Shown piece by piece: positions 22,664 to 32,770 of a DNA stretch of 64,000 nucleotides. This stretch comes from Pisaster brevispinus. Its lineage: Eukaryota; Echinodermata; Asteroidea; Forcipulatida; Asteriidae. The DNA is taken from positions 1 through 64,000 of the forward strand of contig JAMKCF010000134.1 of assembly GCA_023634235.1 (NCBI GenBank), written 5' to 3'. Below the pieces are notes generated by a model. It ran no database searches. It was not told the origin of the DNA and saw only the letters and a program-made list of their open reading frames with translations. The number at the start of each line of letters is the position of its first letter. The stretch's first letter is position 1. The position numbers and the translations under genes were made by a program.

Positions 22664-22710
22664 TCTGATTGGAAGTACTTGCTAAAATGTTGAGCTGTGA
22701 ATTAAAAGAG
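22664..22710 (-). promoter_or_regulatory. Probable 5' UTR splice acceptor of the TRIM-like gene
   Basis: On the minus strand a pyrimidine-rich TTTTCTCTTTTAATTCACAG ends at 22695, 31 bases before the ATG. It suggests a non-coding first exon upstream and an intron ending here. Confidence 0.5.
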
Positions 22711-24030
22711 AAAACTGACCCAATTAGATCATTGTCTTATACCTGTAGCCTTTCTCATCAATGGAAGACTTTATTTCATGGTCCTATTACGAACTACTAT
22801 TAACATCTCTGCTAAAGACCAGTGGTGTATTGAGGGGGGACTGGGACTGGTCACCCCCTGCTTCCCATTTAGAATCTCGACAATTTATATTTAAAAATTC
22901 CAGAGGCAAATGTTACATTTGATTAGCTTACTGTGATAACTTAATTGTTTTAAAACAAAAACTTCTGTTGACACGCAGACAAGGTATTTGATTTTGCCCT
23001 CATGTTAGATTATCAAACAAAAAGTAGTAAATGGTACAACAAGAGCGCTCTTTTTTAAAAAAGAAATGCAAACGAGATTCACAGTTTTAATTGGCCAGTA
23101 GTGCTCTCCCCAGGAAACAAATTCGCACCCTCTTATATCCCCTGACAATTTTACCCTAGTTTTGGAGCTGGTTGTGATAGTTTCTGCTCAATAAAAAATG
23201 AGTATCTACTTGCTGAAAAAACAGAAAAAAACCTGTTAGGGTATTTTTACAAGAATGTCAAATCGATCCATGGAGGTGACAGCGGGTACAACTTCATCTC
23301 CTGGGCAGCAATCGCGAATGGATACCTTTACTCAGAAATCTGAGAAAAGTGTTTTTCAGGTGCCATTAAGGATTTTTAACCAACGAGCATTTCAGACAAA
23401 ATAATTTCTAGGAAGTTTACTACACCAGCTTTAAAAAAAGTCAGATTTCAGACGAAATTGCTGAAAAAAAAATCCTGGGTCATTACTAAAGTATGACCCT
23501 ACCTTTAATGAATGTCCCTTGTATTTGTATTTGAACTCCTCCAAGACAAAGTTATGCTTGGCCTGTAATATGATGTGTTTAAAATCTGAACTGTTCAGAA
23601 AATGCTGTTGTTTAAACAATATTCTTTGATGAATAACTTTCAATGGCAAAAGGATGGCAACGGTTCTGACCACTTATTACAAAGGTTCAGAAAAAACTTG
23701 TTCAAAGTGATGCATGACAGGATTACTAATTTGGAAGATCTTTTATTGTGAGCCCAATAAGTTGAGATACATCTGGCTTTGTTATTGTGGAGAAAGCTCT
23801 TATACGCTTCCCCAGATACAAGATCTATTTTTAGATTTACTTATTTGCATGACCGGGTGACTTTTCCTCACTTTGAGTTTGACCTCAAATACATTCTCTG
23901 TGAAAGTAGATCCCTGTTTCTTATAATATTAATTCAAATTGTACCTTCTTTGTTATTCAAACACATGTAACATTTCCTTAGAAATACAATTTTACTTAAT
24001 GGTACGATGTATTGCTTTATATTTGAAATA
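22711..24030. other. No feature recognised
   Basis: This would hold the upstream intron or promoter of the TRIM-like gene. The longest frames (63-80 codons) show no domain and no repeat match within the window. Confidence 0.5.
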
Positions 24031-24534
24031 ATTGGTAGACCTCCACTATTTGGTAGGCGGACTTATATATTTTGGTGTTGTACGGTCGCACTGCGAGAGC
24101 GGGACGAGACTCTCTCTTTTTGCTGGGATTAAACGGGGACAGTTGTGCTACACTTTTGTGCACCTTTTTGACAGATGTTCTTCTGTTTTATGTCGCCATT
24201 GCGACATGTCTTCCCCCTAAAATTAGCCATGGGCTATTTCCTGGAACCTGTGGTGACTCTTAATCTACATGCATTTCTTGCCAAGTTAGAGATATTTTGT
24301 GACAATCTTTGACGTGTGTAATTCCCCTATGCATGCACATGTGTGTATTATTTGCTGTTGTGTAATGCCTTGCCGTGCATACAGCGTCTGTCAAAACCAT
24401 GTGCGTTGTGTATGCATGTGGGCAGATCTGCGATTGCCATTGCGCGTCGTACAAGTAGTCTTTTATTTACATGTACATGATGTATGTACATGTATCGTTA
24501 TTCTTACAAGGTGTATGTTTATGTTTACTTATTT
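24031..24534 (+). other. Possible 5' flank or LTR remnant of the retrotransposon
   Basis: A TATATATTTT box at about 24066 precedes GC-richer sequence resembling an LTR or leader. No second copy is found downstream, so an LTR cannot be proven. Just before gag homology begins is TATGTTTACTTATTTAG, which resembles a splice acceptor. Confidence 0.25.
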
Positions 24535-25485
24535 AGAAGGTCGGGAGACCCCACTCTTAAAGAATGGCTAGTCGACCTTAACACATATTCTAGACAGTTG
24601 GGCCTCACTGATGAGGAAAAAGTAGATGCAACATTGGATCATCTCACGGGCCCTGCTCGTGAGGAGGTACTCTGTTGTCCTTTAAAGGAAAGGAAAGAAT
24701 TCTCTAAGCTTCGGGAATTGCTGCGCTTGCGCTTTGGATCTCTGGAAAATGTTCAGTCATTGAACCATGCCTTTTACTCAAGATCACAACTTGAGGGTGG
24801 AAGTTTAACCGACTTCAGCCGATCTATCATGCGTTTGTATGATCGGATGGAGACCATGGCTACTGATCAAAAAGAAAAAGCGGCTTTGGGTCAGTTGAGG
24901 GAAGGTGCCCTTAAAGAGCAATTCGTAAGGGGTGTTACAGATCCCTCAGTTCGCCGGGATTTACGCCCGTTAGTTGTTGATCATCCTAAATCGACATTCT
25001 TTGAAATGAGAAATATTGCTCTGAAGCTGTTCCAAGATGTGGATAGGCTTTCAAAATCCAATGATGCCAGTGATCGAGTGTGTTCCATCGAACATTCCGA
25101 TCACGTGATAAATAAAGCCAGTTGTGGGGACTTGGTTAGCACTAAGGCATTAGGCGATTTGGTCGCTGGTCAGAAAAGCCTCACCTCCACCGTAGATAAG
25201 TTAGTGCAGCAGCAGGCTGCAATGATGCAACAACAAACTGCTTTATTGCAACAGCTAACGATCAACAATGACAGGTTTGACCGTTTGGCTGGTATTATTG
25301 AGAAGGGACAGAGAGGTTCAAATGTATCTGTCCCAATGTGCTCCTTTTGCAAGAGACGTGGCCATACCATAGATATTTGCTATAAGCGGAGAAATATGCT
25401 TGAGAGAAAGGGCAACCAGCCCAGTGTCGAACCTAAGCCCGCTCAGACTATTAAAGAGGCGGGAAAAGTTGTTCCTCCGCCATAG
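24484..25485 (+). CDS. gag: Gag-like capsid/nucleocapsid protein (5' truncated)
   Basis: The open frame is 333 residues. Convincing gag similarity starts at about residue 20 (SGDPTLKEWLVDL); the preceding Tyr/Val-rich residues read through flanking DNA. Residues 20-190 resemble the Ty3/PNMA/Arc-type retrotransposon capsid (LTGPAREEVL, LRELLRLRFGS, LEGGSLTDFSRSIMRL). A Gln-rich stretch lies near 235-260. A single CCHC zinc knuckle, Cys286-Cys289-His294-Cys299, would bind RNA. In the family this protein builds the particle that packages element RNA. The frame ends with TAG at 25483; pol continues in the -1 frame across a short overlap (25455-25482). Confidence 0.85.
   Translation: MYMYRYSYKVYVYVYLFRRSGDPTLKEWLVDLNTYSRQLGLTDEEKVDATLDHLTGPAREEVLCCPLKERKEFSKLRELLRLRFGSLENVQSLNHAFYSRSQLEGGSLTDFSRSIMRLYDRMETMATDQKEKAALGQLREGALKEQFVRGVTDPSVRRDLRPLVVDHPKSTFFEMRNIALKLFQDVDRLSKSNDASDRVCSIEHSDHVINKASCGDLVSTKALGDLVAGQKSLTSTVDKLVQQQAAMMQQQTALLQQLTINNDRFDRLAGIIEKGQRGSNVSVPMCSFCKRRGHTIDICYKRRNMLERKGNQPSVEPKPAQTIKEAGKVVPPP
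25461..25467 (+). promoter_or_regulatory. Possible -1 ribosomal frameshift heptamer between gag and pol
   Basis: G GGA AAA in the gag frame fits X XXY YYZ. It lies inside the 28-base overlap where both gag and the -1 frame are open, and the -1 frame is the one that encodes the protease. A weak CGCC..GGCG stem starts about 10 bases downstream and TCGGG..CCCGA about 30 bases downstream. Confidence 0.5.
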
Positions 25486-25493
25486 AGGGCGTT

Positions 25494-26021
25494 ATGTCGG
25501 GGGGCAATCCCGAGCCCGCAAACCAATCAGATTGTGAAGAACCTTTGACCTTAGATAGAATCATCTCAGCAAGTGAGAGGAAAAAGCTCCTTGCGACTTG
25601 TCCTTCGGCAAGTATTTTAGTGGCTGGGGCTCGGGCAGATTGTATATTGGACACAGGGGCAGTAACTTCCCTAGTGTCAGCAGAGTTTTATCGTGAGTAT
25701 TTAGCTAAGAAGTTAGGTAACCTGGATGATGTGGGTGGATTTTTGAACTTGCGTGGTGTCAATGGCCTGTCGGTTCCGGTTGATGGGTATTTAGAGGCTC
25801 CAGTAGACATATTTGGCCAGAAGTTTACTGCTAGTTTTTTGGTATTGAATGACGAGGCCAGAACAAGCAAGCGAGAACAATTCCCAGTGCTTCTAGGTTG
25901 CAATATTTTGCGAGTGTTGTGGTCAAAGTTGAATAAATTGAAAAACATGGATATGAGTGAGGATCTCAGACTGGCCTTACAGTGGTTTATTACAGTGGTT
26001 TATTACAGTGGAAGCTGTTAA
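25494..26021 (+). CDS. Retrotransposon aspartic protease
   Basis: The frame is 175 residues from the first Met, although in the element it is probably made by frameshift from gag starting near 25467. The catalytic DTG is at residues 53-55 in ADCILDTGAVTSLVS. A later LLGCNILR matches the hydrophobic-Gly motif of retropepsins. It would cut the Gag-Pol polyprotein. The frame is lost near 25979, where a 13-bp unit (ACAGTGGTTTATT) is duplicated (25979-25991, 25992-26004); the size of that duplication accounts exactly for the shift into the next frame. Residues after about 165 are out of frame. Confidence 0.8.
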   Translation: MSGGNPEPANQSDCEEPLTLDRIISASERKKLLATCPSASILVAGARADCILDTGAVTSLVSAEFYREYLAKKLGNLDDVGGFLNLRGVNGLSVPVDGYLEAPVDIFGQKFTASFLVLNDEARTSKREQFPVLLGCNILRVLWSKLNKLKNMDMSEDLRLALQWFITVVYYSGSC

Positions 26022-28422
26022 TGACAAAGTCAAGGAGTCAAGTGGACAGTGCGACAGTAGTAAAGATATACATGTTTATGAGTTATGGGCCAGTAAACCT
26101 ACTTTTGTACCTGCGGAGTCTGTTGGAAGTGTGCATTGTAATTTAAGTGAACCTCAAGTCAGAAAAGAGGTTGGGCCATTGTTAGTACAGTCTTATCCTG
26201 ACATGTCAGAGGGTAGTGGTCAATGTTCACCAAATGCAATTAGAATTGTAGATGGAATACAACATGTAGATGAGAACCCAATTTCAGTGTTGGTGGTGAA
26301 CACAAATCCTGAGCCATTGTTTATCCCTGCGCTCACTAAAGTTGCAGTGGCATTGGAGGTAGGGGTGACGGAACAAATTTTGTTGGATTGTTGTGATAGT
26401 GGTTATGAAGTGTCCGTTCACCAAGTTTTTGTCGATCATAGGCGTGATGAGGGGCCTAATGTGGGTTTGCATGAGTGTAGTGATGTGAATGATAGTAAGA
26501 ATGGCAAACCAAGAAAATTGTTTACATTTTCTGATGGGTCGACATATTTACTACCTCCAGGTCTCGGTCTTGGGGAGTTGGGAGCCACCGAAGCTGAATT
26601 AGCGGTTAGGTTAATACAGAAGCATGAACAAGCCTTTTCTATGGGACCATTTGATTTAGGGTATTGTGATCTAATCCCTCATGAGATTAAAGTCTGTGAT
26701 GAAAAACCTGTTAATCTACCCTACCGACGGATAGTTCCAAGTCAAGCCTCAGAAGTTAAGAAACTGCTTCAAGATTTGTTGGATCGCAATGTTATCCAGA
26801 GATCAAAAAGTCAATATGCCAGTCCTGTAGTACTAGTAAGGAAGAAGAATGGGCAGTTAAGGTTATGTATAGACTACAGATGTTTGAATGCAAAAACAGA
26901 AAAAGATGCATTTCCGCTTCCTCGGATAGAGGAGACATTAGAGTCTCTGGGTGGGTCCAAATTGTTTTCATCATTGGATCTGGCCCACGGATACTTCCAA
27001 GTAGCCGTGCAGCCGGAATCTGTACACAGAACTGCTTTTCGGGTTCCTTGGGGATTGTATGAGTTTCTACGACTCCCTCAAGGGCTCAGTAACAGCCCCA
27101 GCACTTTTCAGCGCATTATGGAGTCAATATTTGTGGACATGAATCTTTCTGAACTGGTTCTATATTTAGATGACTTGCTTGTGTTCTCTACAACAATGGA
27201 AGCACATTTAGAGAGGCTGGGCAAAGTTTTTTCCCGACTGGAACATTTTGGTTTGAAGCTAAATGGTTCAAAGTGTCAGCTGTTTCGAAGTTCTGTATCT
27301 CATTTGGGTCATATCGTGAGCAGTAAAGGGGTGTCTGTTGATCCTGGTAAAATTGATCATGTGCGTGATTGGCCTGTTCCTACTAGTGTGGAACGGCTGC
27401 GGTCGTTTCTCGGGCTAGCTTCCTATTATAGGCGCTATGTCAAAGATTTTGCGAAAATAGCTGGACCTTTGCATGCATTGAGCGGCAAGGCAGTATTAAA
27501 AGTAGGGAACCGCAAGGGGCCTTTACCCTGGGCATCAGAGGCGGATCAAGCGTTCACTAAACTTAAACAGGCACTCTGCAGTACACCAGTTTTGGCGTAC
27601 CCTAATTTTGACTGTGATTTTGTAGTTGAGGTTGATGCCTCTCTAAAAGGACTGGGGGCGTGTCTTTCTCAGTACGACGAAAGTGGTTACTTGCACCCTG
27701 TGGCCTATGCCAGTCGCTGTCTGAGGGGTGCTGAGAAGGGCTATTCTGATTTGTCTAGTTTTAAGCTAGAATTGCTTGCCCTTAAATGGGCAATTTCGGA
27801 GAAATTCCGCGAGTACTTGTTAGGTCGGCACACCACGTTGTGGACAGATAATAACCCTCTGGCACACCTTCAGACAGCTAAACTGGGAGCCACAGAGCAG
27901 CGCTGGGTTGCTCAACTTGCGGCTTTTGACCTTGACATTAGGTATCGATCAGGCCGCTCAAACAAATGCGCAGACGCGCTTAGTCGCAATCCACCCAGCA
28001 TGGCTGCTTCAGAGACTGCAAACATTTTGCACACTATAACTCAGTGCACGCCTTTGCCCCATCTTTTGCACCTTGTACCATTACCCGAAGGGGGACACTT
28101 GCAAGAATTAGGGATAGATGAGCAACCGCCTGTCATAGCATCTTCGGTGTTGCCATCATATTCGTATGCAGATTTAGCATCTGTACAAAAGGGTGATGAG
28201 TCTCTTGGGGAAGTATGGAACTTGTGGGAACGTAAATGGGATCCTGGCCAGGGTGTTTTAAATTCCAATCAAAGTACACAAGCGGTTAAGTCATGGTTGC
28301 GGGAGTGGCCCTGGCTTGTTGAGCACAACAAAGTGTTATATAGAACAGTGGGTGATACCGGTCCAGGTCAAGTGTTTCAGTTATTGGTCCCAAGGCAACT
28401 CCAAATTGAGGGCTGCACATAA
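25957..28422 (+). CDS. pol: Reverse transcriptase - RNase H part of pol
   Basis: The frame is 821 residues. The true reading begins after the 13-bp duplication near 26005. Reverse transcriptase (about residues 245-480) shows LRLCIDYRCLNAKT, LFSSLDLAHGYFQV, FRLPQGL-like LRLPQGLSNSP and the catalytic YLDD in LVLYLDDLLVF. The thumb/connection has FLGLASYYRRYVKDF. RNase H shows the Asp of VVEVDASLKGLGA, Glu of KLELLALKW, Asp of WTDNNPLAHL and the C-terminal RYRSGRSNKCADALSR. These copy element RNA into DNA and remove the RNA template. All visible catalytic residues are present, which suggests a fairly recent insertion. The frame ends at TAA beside another short duplication (AGGGCTGCACAT at 28409 and 28422). 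Confidence 0.9.
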   Translation: MRISDWPYSGLLQWFITVEAVNDKVKESSGQCDSSKDIHVYELWASKPTFVPAESVGSVHCNLSEPQVRKEVGPLLVQSYPDMSEGSGQCSPNAIRIVDGIQHVDENPISVLVVNTNPEPLFIPALTKVAVALEVGVTEQILLDCCDSGYEVSVHQVFVDHRRDEGPNVGLHECSDVNDSKNGKPRKLFTFSDGSTYLLPPGLGLGELGATEAELAVRLIQKHEQAFSMGPFDLGYCDLIPHEIKVCDEKPVNLPYRRIVPSQASEVKKLLQDLLDRNVIQRSKSQYASPVVLVRKKNGQLRLCIDYRCLNAKTEKDAFPLPRIEETLESLGGSKLFSSLDLAHGYFQVAVQPESVHRTAFRVPWGLYEFLRLPQGLSNSPSTFQRIMESIFVDMNLSELVLYLDDLLVFSTTMEAHLERLGKVFSRLEHFGLKLNGSKCQLFRSSVSHLGHIVSSKGVSVDPGKIDHVRDWPVPTSVERLRSFLGLASYYRRYVKDFAKIAGPLHALSGKAVLKVGNRKGPLPWASEADQAFTKLKQALCSTPVLAYPNFDCDFVVEVDASLKGLGACLSQYDESGYLHPVAYASRCLRGAEKGYSDLSSFKLELLALKWAISEKFREYLLGRHTTLWTDNNPLAHLQTAKLGATEQRWVAQLAAFDLDIRYRSGRSNKCADALSRNPPSMAASETANILHTITQCTPLPHLLHLVPLPEGGHLQELGIDEQPPVIASSVLPSYSYADLASVQKGDESLGEVWNLWERKWDPGQGVLNSNQSTQAVKSWLREWPWLVEHNKVLYRTVGDTGPGQVFQLLVPRQLQIEGCT

Positions 28423-28697
28423 GGGCTGCACATGACCAATGGGGTCATCAGGGAGTTGGGAGGACACTGGCGTTGATAAAGAATCGTTGTTTTTGGCCCA
28501 GCATGAATTCGCAAGTCAAAGCATACATTAGGCAATGCTTCCAATGCACTGTTGCCAAGGCCCCATCACCTGCCATACAACCACCAATGAGACACCTTTT
28601 GGCTTTCAGGCCTTTAGAACGTTTGGCTATTGATTTCTTGAAATTGGATCGTGGCCATGGCTGTGTTGCCGCAGCCCAGGGTTTCACTACATTATAA
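28423..28697 (+). pseudogene. Integrase N-terminal fragment
   Basis: After a frame change the integrase zinc finger is visible: HDQWGHQ (His-X5-His-like) then CFQC, with RTLALIKNRCFWPSM between, as in the HHCC domain of Ty3/gypsy integrases. The start of the catalytic core follows (LERLAIDFLKLDRG, first Asp), then the frame stops at 28697. The remaining catalytic Asp and Glu are absent, so no integrase can be made. Confidence 0.8.
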
Positions 28698-28790
28698 ATC
28701 CATCTTTTTTCATAAGGTAATTTCTGTGCATTTTCTCGGTCCCCGGTTACCTTGCCCAAATTTCTAACTCGTGACCAAAATCCAAACATT

Positions 28791-29164
28791 TTAGCAGTGT
28801 ATTTTTTTTCATTGATTTTTCAACCAATGAAAAGGTTCAACCACTCGAACCACCAAAAAAATGGCTTCTGACAATCGCCAGCAAAAAAGCTTTAAACCCA
28901 ACACATAATGTGCCTCTCAAAAACTACTAGGAAGTAAAGAGTAAAATACTAATAAAATAAACACCAAGCTGAAAACACTCACTGTGCTATGTATGCTTTG
29001 ATTTCATCAAATAGTATTTGGGAACTCCACATCACTGGATCAATCATGTCACAGTGCTCAGTCACACATCAGTCTAAGAGATCCAGTTAGTGTTCTTGTT
29101 TATTGCTACATTAATCCAGTTTTTGCTGTAGCAGCTGCTATTAACAGGGCTCCAACTCCTCCCT
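28791..29164. other. No feature recognised
   Basis: AT-rich sequence without repeats matching elsewhere in the window and without long frames. Confidence 0.5.
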
Positions 29165-30444
29165 TAATGCTGAATTCACTCAGAGTTGTATTACTCGAGT
29201 CTACAACTTGGGCTCGAGTCTGCCTCAAGTCAAAGTTTCCGTGACTCTGAATTGATTTAAGTCATGTTGGAAAAAGACTCCTAGTCGGACTCGACTATCA
29301 TGACCCCATCTTGACCCCATGAACCAACCAACAACACCTTTTTAAAAATATATAATAACACTTCTGATGTTCTAATCATCATGCACATGAAGGAGTAATA
29401 ACATTTTACACACAAAATATATACACCTTCTTTTACATGTAGGGTGTTTAAGGAATAGTGTTTGTGAATATTGTGTAGAAATGGCCATGTACAGTGCATG
29501 TATGTTCAATACGCATTTAATAAAACTGGGAAATATTTCTGCAAAAGCATTATTGTGCACGACACCAATATTAATGCTGGTATTCTGTCGGCGTTAACAT
29601 TATAGCCAGTGCTTGATGCATATTACCAAGGAAATCCGAATTGATGGCTTTGGCCAGCTGTGGCTACAATGTATATCACTACGTCTTTTTAATGTTAAAG
29701 CAAAGGCAATTAGGCGGCATACACGCTAATCTAGCCATAGACACAAACAGAAGCTGTCAGTTCAAATGCAGCCAAAGACTGGCAGGTCTGGTACCGGTAA
29801 AACACTGCCTGCACACTGCACAGTGTATAATTTACACACACAAAAGTGTTATAAAAGTCAGCATTCATGATAATTGAGTGTCCTTTTTGCAGTGAGGCCT
29901 CTGTAACTTTCAACCTCTAAAGAAATCTTCATTGGTGAATCACTCTCAAGTTAATGACTCTTTATTTTAAGAAAGGTGACCACAATATTTTCTTAACAGC
30001 TCTATTTTGATAAGAGTCAGTTATGGAACTTTTATAATTTTTGGTGTTCTAAGTTAATTAATGTTTCAAGTAATGCTTCTGGAAAAGGGGCAAGGGGTAT
30101 TTGGGTAAAACAAGAACCAGAACTGATCCAAAAATAAAATTTAAACTGCATATGTACAGAACTTTGTTTAATCTAAATGTGTTTTATTAGGTCATTTAAA
30201 ATTCTTGTTTTATGACATTTGGTTTGCAACCAATAGTGATCCAGTCATCTAAGTGAACTGGTTTAAGTATTCTAACTATTTTGTGATTTCAACAAGTGAC
30301 TCATGACTCAGACTTGGACTCGACCCAAGTGACTTGAGGCTCGCTCTCGGACTCGACACTCGACACTCGGACTCGACACTCGGACTCGGCACTCGGCACT
30401 CGGACTCGTCACTCAACTTGACAGTGACTCGAATACAACTCTAA
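29165..30444. mobile_element. GACTCG-rich TIR element, possibly hAT-like
   Basis: The left end CAGAGTTGTATTACTCGAGTC (29173 on) and right end GACTCGAATACAACTCT (about 30427-30443) are inverse. Subterminal regions are full of GACTCG/CGAGTC, densest at 30330-30415. CAGAGTTGTA resembles hAT ends. No clear 8-bp duplication is found and no transposase frame is seen; interior frames of 60-78 codons are not recognisable. Confidence 0.5.
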
Positions 30445-30494
30445 ATACATGTTGATATCACTGTTAGGTTCAAATAAAAGTGATGTTTAATAGT

Positions 30495-30830
30495 GTCTTG
30501 TGGTATGTCATGGCGATCATTAAGAACACTGGAATCAAGCTCTTTTGTTGCTGAGCAGCAGAGTGTGGTTTCGAGTCCTGGTCTTGACATTTTTGTTCTT
30601 AAGCAGAATACTTTACCACAATTTCAAAGACAAAGCCCTAGGTCCCGTGTACCCATGTACAAAACACTGTACTAGGATTGGTAGTGTACATAAACAAATT
30701 CTTAAAACTTATCCTGTAAGTGTGGGGGTTATCCCTGATGTTTCTTATCCACATTTTTTTGTAGGTTTAGATGACCTTTCCAACAAGAGAACACGGCAAT
30801 GCTCCCGTAAGGGGATATAAACGCTGAGCT
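30495..30830 (+). mobile_element. tRNA-derived SINE, diverged
   Basis: The head resembles other SINEs here (GTCATGGCGATC..CACTGGAATCAAG) with a B-box-like GGTTTCGAGTCC at 30567-30578. The body contains GTTCTTAAGCAGAATACTTTAC and GTGTACCCATGTAC. Confidence 0.6.
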
Positions 30831-30956
30831 GGCAACAGTCAATCTCTCTCATACAAACATTGGTTTAACGTCTATGATTATGATTTGCACAAATCAATAA
30901 ATTGTGACCTACTAACTAGCTGACATTACTTATTATTGTCATTGTGAAATCAGCAG

Positions 30957-31030
30957 TTAGCTTGGCTGGATTCAAACCCAAACCCTTGTGATTGCAAGTC
31001 CTGCAGTCTAACCATTTGACCATAAATCAC
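30957..31030 (-). repeat. tRNA-like sequence (SINE head or tRNA pseudogene)
   Basis: The minus strand has an A-box-like TGGTCAAATGGTTAGAC and a B-box GGGTTTGAATCC with tRNA-like spacing. The acceptor stem does not pair convincingly, so I do not call a functional tRNA. Confidence 0.45.
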
Positions 31031-31239
31031 CCTGCACTTGTAGAGCAAATTCTTATAATTATGTGATTTGTTGGTCTTTTTTGTGTGTCTTTTGTTTGTC
31101 TTTCTTCTATGGTCACCTTGCCAGTTAGTTTAGATTTTTTACATAGGTAGGGTTAGAGGCGTCTGTCTCCTGAAAAGATCAAAACATTACCGATGCCAGC
31201 AGGGATAGGCCTATTTGTAATTGTAATAAGTAACTTTTA

Positions 31240-31415
31240 GTTCTCTGTTGGCGGGACAGACGTATCCCCATACTGTGGTTTGGGCACTGGCCTGGTGACC
31301 AGTCTTTATTCTTTGTCTTTTTCTTCCATTCTGTGCATTTTAACATTTGTTATGCGCTTTTGATCATTTTGTATGTAAGGGGCGCAATATAAATTTTAAT
31401 TATTATTATTAATTT
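31240..31415 (+). repeat. 3' end of a LINE or SINE with ATT tail
   Basis: It ends GGGGCGCAATATAAATTTTAA followed by (TTA)n. The same GCGCAATATAAAT..ATTATT ending appears in inverse orientation at the 3' end of the LINE piece at 59993, so the two share a tail type. Confidence 0.5.
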
Positions 31416-31537
31416 GTATGCTTTAAGGTTTTTAGACAGTTTAAGCAATGGTATCTCAGTCATGCATTCATGTTTACTCTTGTCCTATTAAAACTGGCTG
31501 GAATAGATTGGCAGTGGAATTATATCCAATGTACAGT

Positions 31538-31588
31538 AGCCCTGGTAGGATGTCAGTGTAATGCAACAGAGGAGTCCAACCTTGGCTA
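31538..31588. mobile_element. 51-bp miniature foldback element with 11-bp target duplication
   Basis: It runs from AGCCCTGGTAGGATGTCAG to GGAGTCCAACCTTGGCTA, imperfect inverted repeats around a short centre. Flanks are CAATGTACAGT (31527-31537) and CAATGTACAGT (31589-31599), identical over 11 bp. Its ends match both ends of the 818-bp element at 58329-59146. Confidence 0.75.
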
Positions 31589-31599
31589 CAATGTACAGT

Positions 31600-32624
31600 A
31601 TGTACAGTGTGCTGTAGAGAACACCGTATCTGAGTAACTTTAGCTTAGCTTTAAAAACATACACTCAGCATAAAACAGCATTGTGTGGGTCTGCACATCA
31701 TATTTGCATCATAGTCATTAGACATGCTACATGTAGTTAAAGAATACAGCAGTACATACAAGTACTCACTTCACTTTACTTGTCAAAATAGAAAGGTTGT
31801 GAAAGTGATCTGTTCATGCTGCTATCCAGTACTGTAAGCCCCCATAATCAAACAAGGCCCTTGGACATGAATTACAAAACAAAAACTATTCTTGGTAAAT
31901 AGGTTTTGTTCTGCAAGTACAACTTACCAGTATTTGATACAGGAATATGGCATGAAACACGGCAACAAATCTTGTAGTTTGAGAGGAAGTTCCAGCTATG
32001 ATCTGTTTGATATCTGCGCAACATACTGAACGGTGTCCCTTCTGTTGTAATACAATAGAGTTACCTGCATGTACACAATGTAGCTCTATGGTTAAACTTT
32101 TGCACACTACGCCCATGTATTATGGAAATTCCTGTTTCTATTTTATGCTGTGTGAGGTATTGTTATATGATTACTGCGTTGAGTGAATGACATAATGGAA
32201 TGACATTGACCTCAAAGTTTTGGTGTCAGACCCACACCTGGGACTCAGTGACATATCAATAACAGGTTGTGGAACCTTGCACTGGAGCATACTGGAATAC
32301 TAGTTTGGATTTCTGGATCAGATGTCATCTTTGCTTAAAACCGTTTGTGTTCATCTTGATATTTAATCAGACTGTTTCTATTGCATCTTATTAAAAAAAA
32401 TTCCTATGTTTTAACTAATAAAATTCACAAACACAGACTTTCATTGTTTTTAAAGTTTTTAAAGTCATATTTTAATTGATGCATTGCTGTGTACAGCTAG
32501 CTTGGGTTCTTTGTAATTGATATTAATCGTAGCCACTCAAAACTAGTAATTCAAACTAGTACTGTAGACGTAAGCGTCTATTCAGGACACACAAAGGAAA
32601 TTAATCCGATTAAACAAAGGAACA
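31600..32624. other. No feature recognised
   Basis: Unique-looking AT-rich DNA with many TGTACA motifs. Two overlapping short frames near 31886-32186 lie on opposite strands and have no domain. Confidence 0.5.
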
Positions 32625-32770
32625 AATATGGATATGGGGTGAATATATAATGAGGATACACAATGGAAGTGGGCGGTAAGATGGGGTGAATATATAATGA
32701 GGACACACAATGGAAGAGGGCTGGAAGGAAAGGTGGAATGGTTGATGAGGACACACAATAGAAGATTGTG
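32625..32770. repeat. Minisatellite, about three copies
   Basis: ATGGGGTGAATATATAATGA and GGA(T/C)ACACAATGGAAG recur at roughly 55-60 bp. Confidence 0.8.

Larger units (their letters stand above)
24535..28790 (+). mobile_element. Ty3/gypsy-type LTR retrotransposon, truncated at both ends
   Basis: The order gag - protease - reverse transcriptase - RNase H - integrase is that of Ty3/gypsy (Metaviridae-type) elements. Most domains are open and well preserved. The 5' start of gag, both LTRs and most of the integrase are missing or unrecognised. After about 28700 no coding similarity is seen. Confidence 0.9.

Noticed and set aside
28448..28789. 113-codon minus-strand frame
   Set aside because: It is antisense to the integrase fragment, which has the recognisable HHCC zinc-finger pattern.
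30957..31030. Functional tRNA gene
   Set aside because: A- and B-box-like sequences are present, but the acceptor stem and anticodon arm do not pair well.
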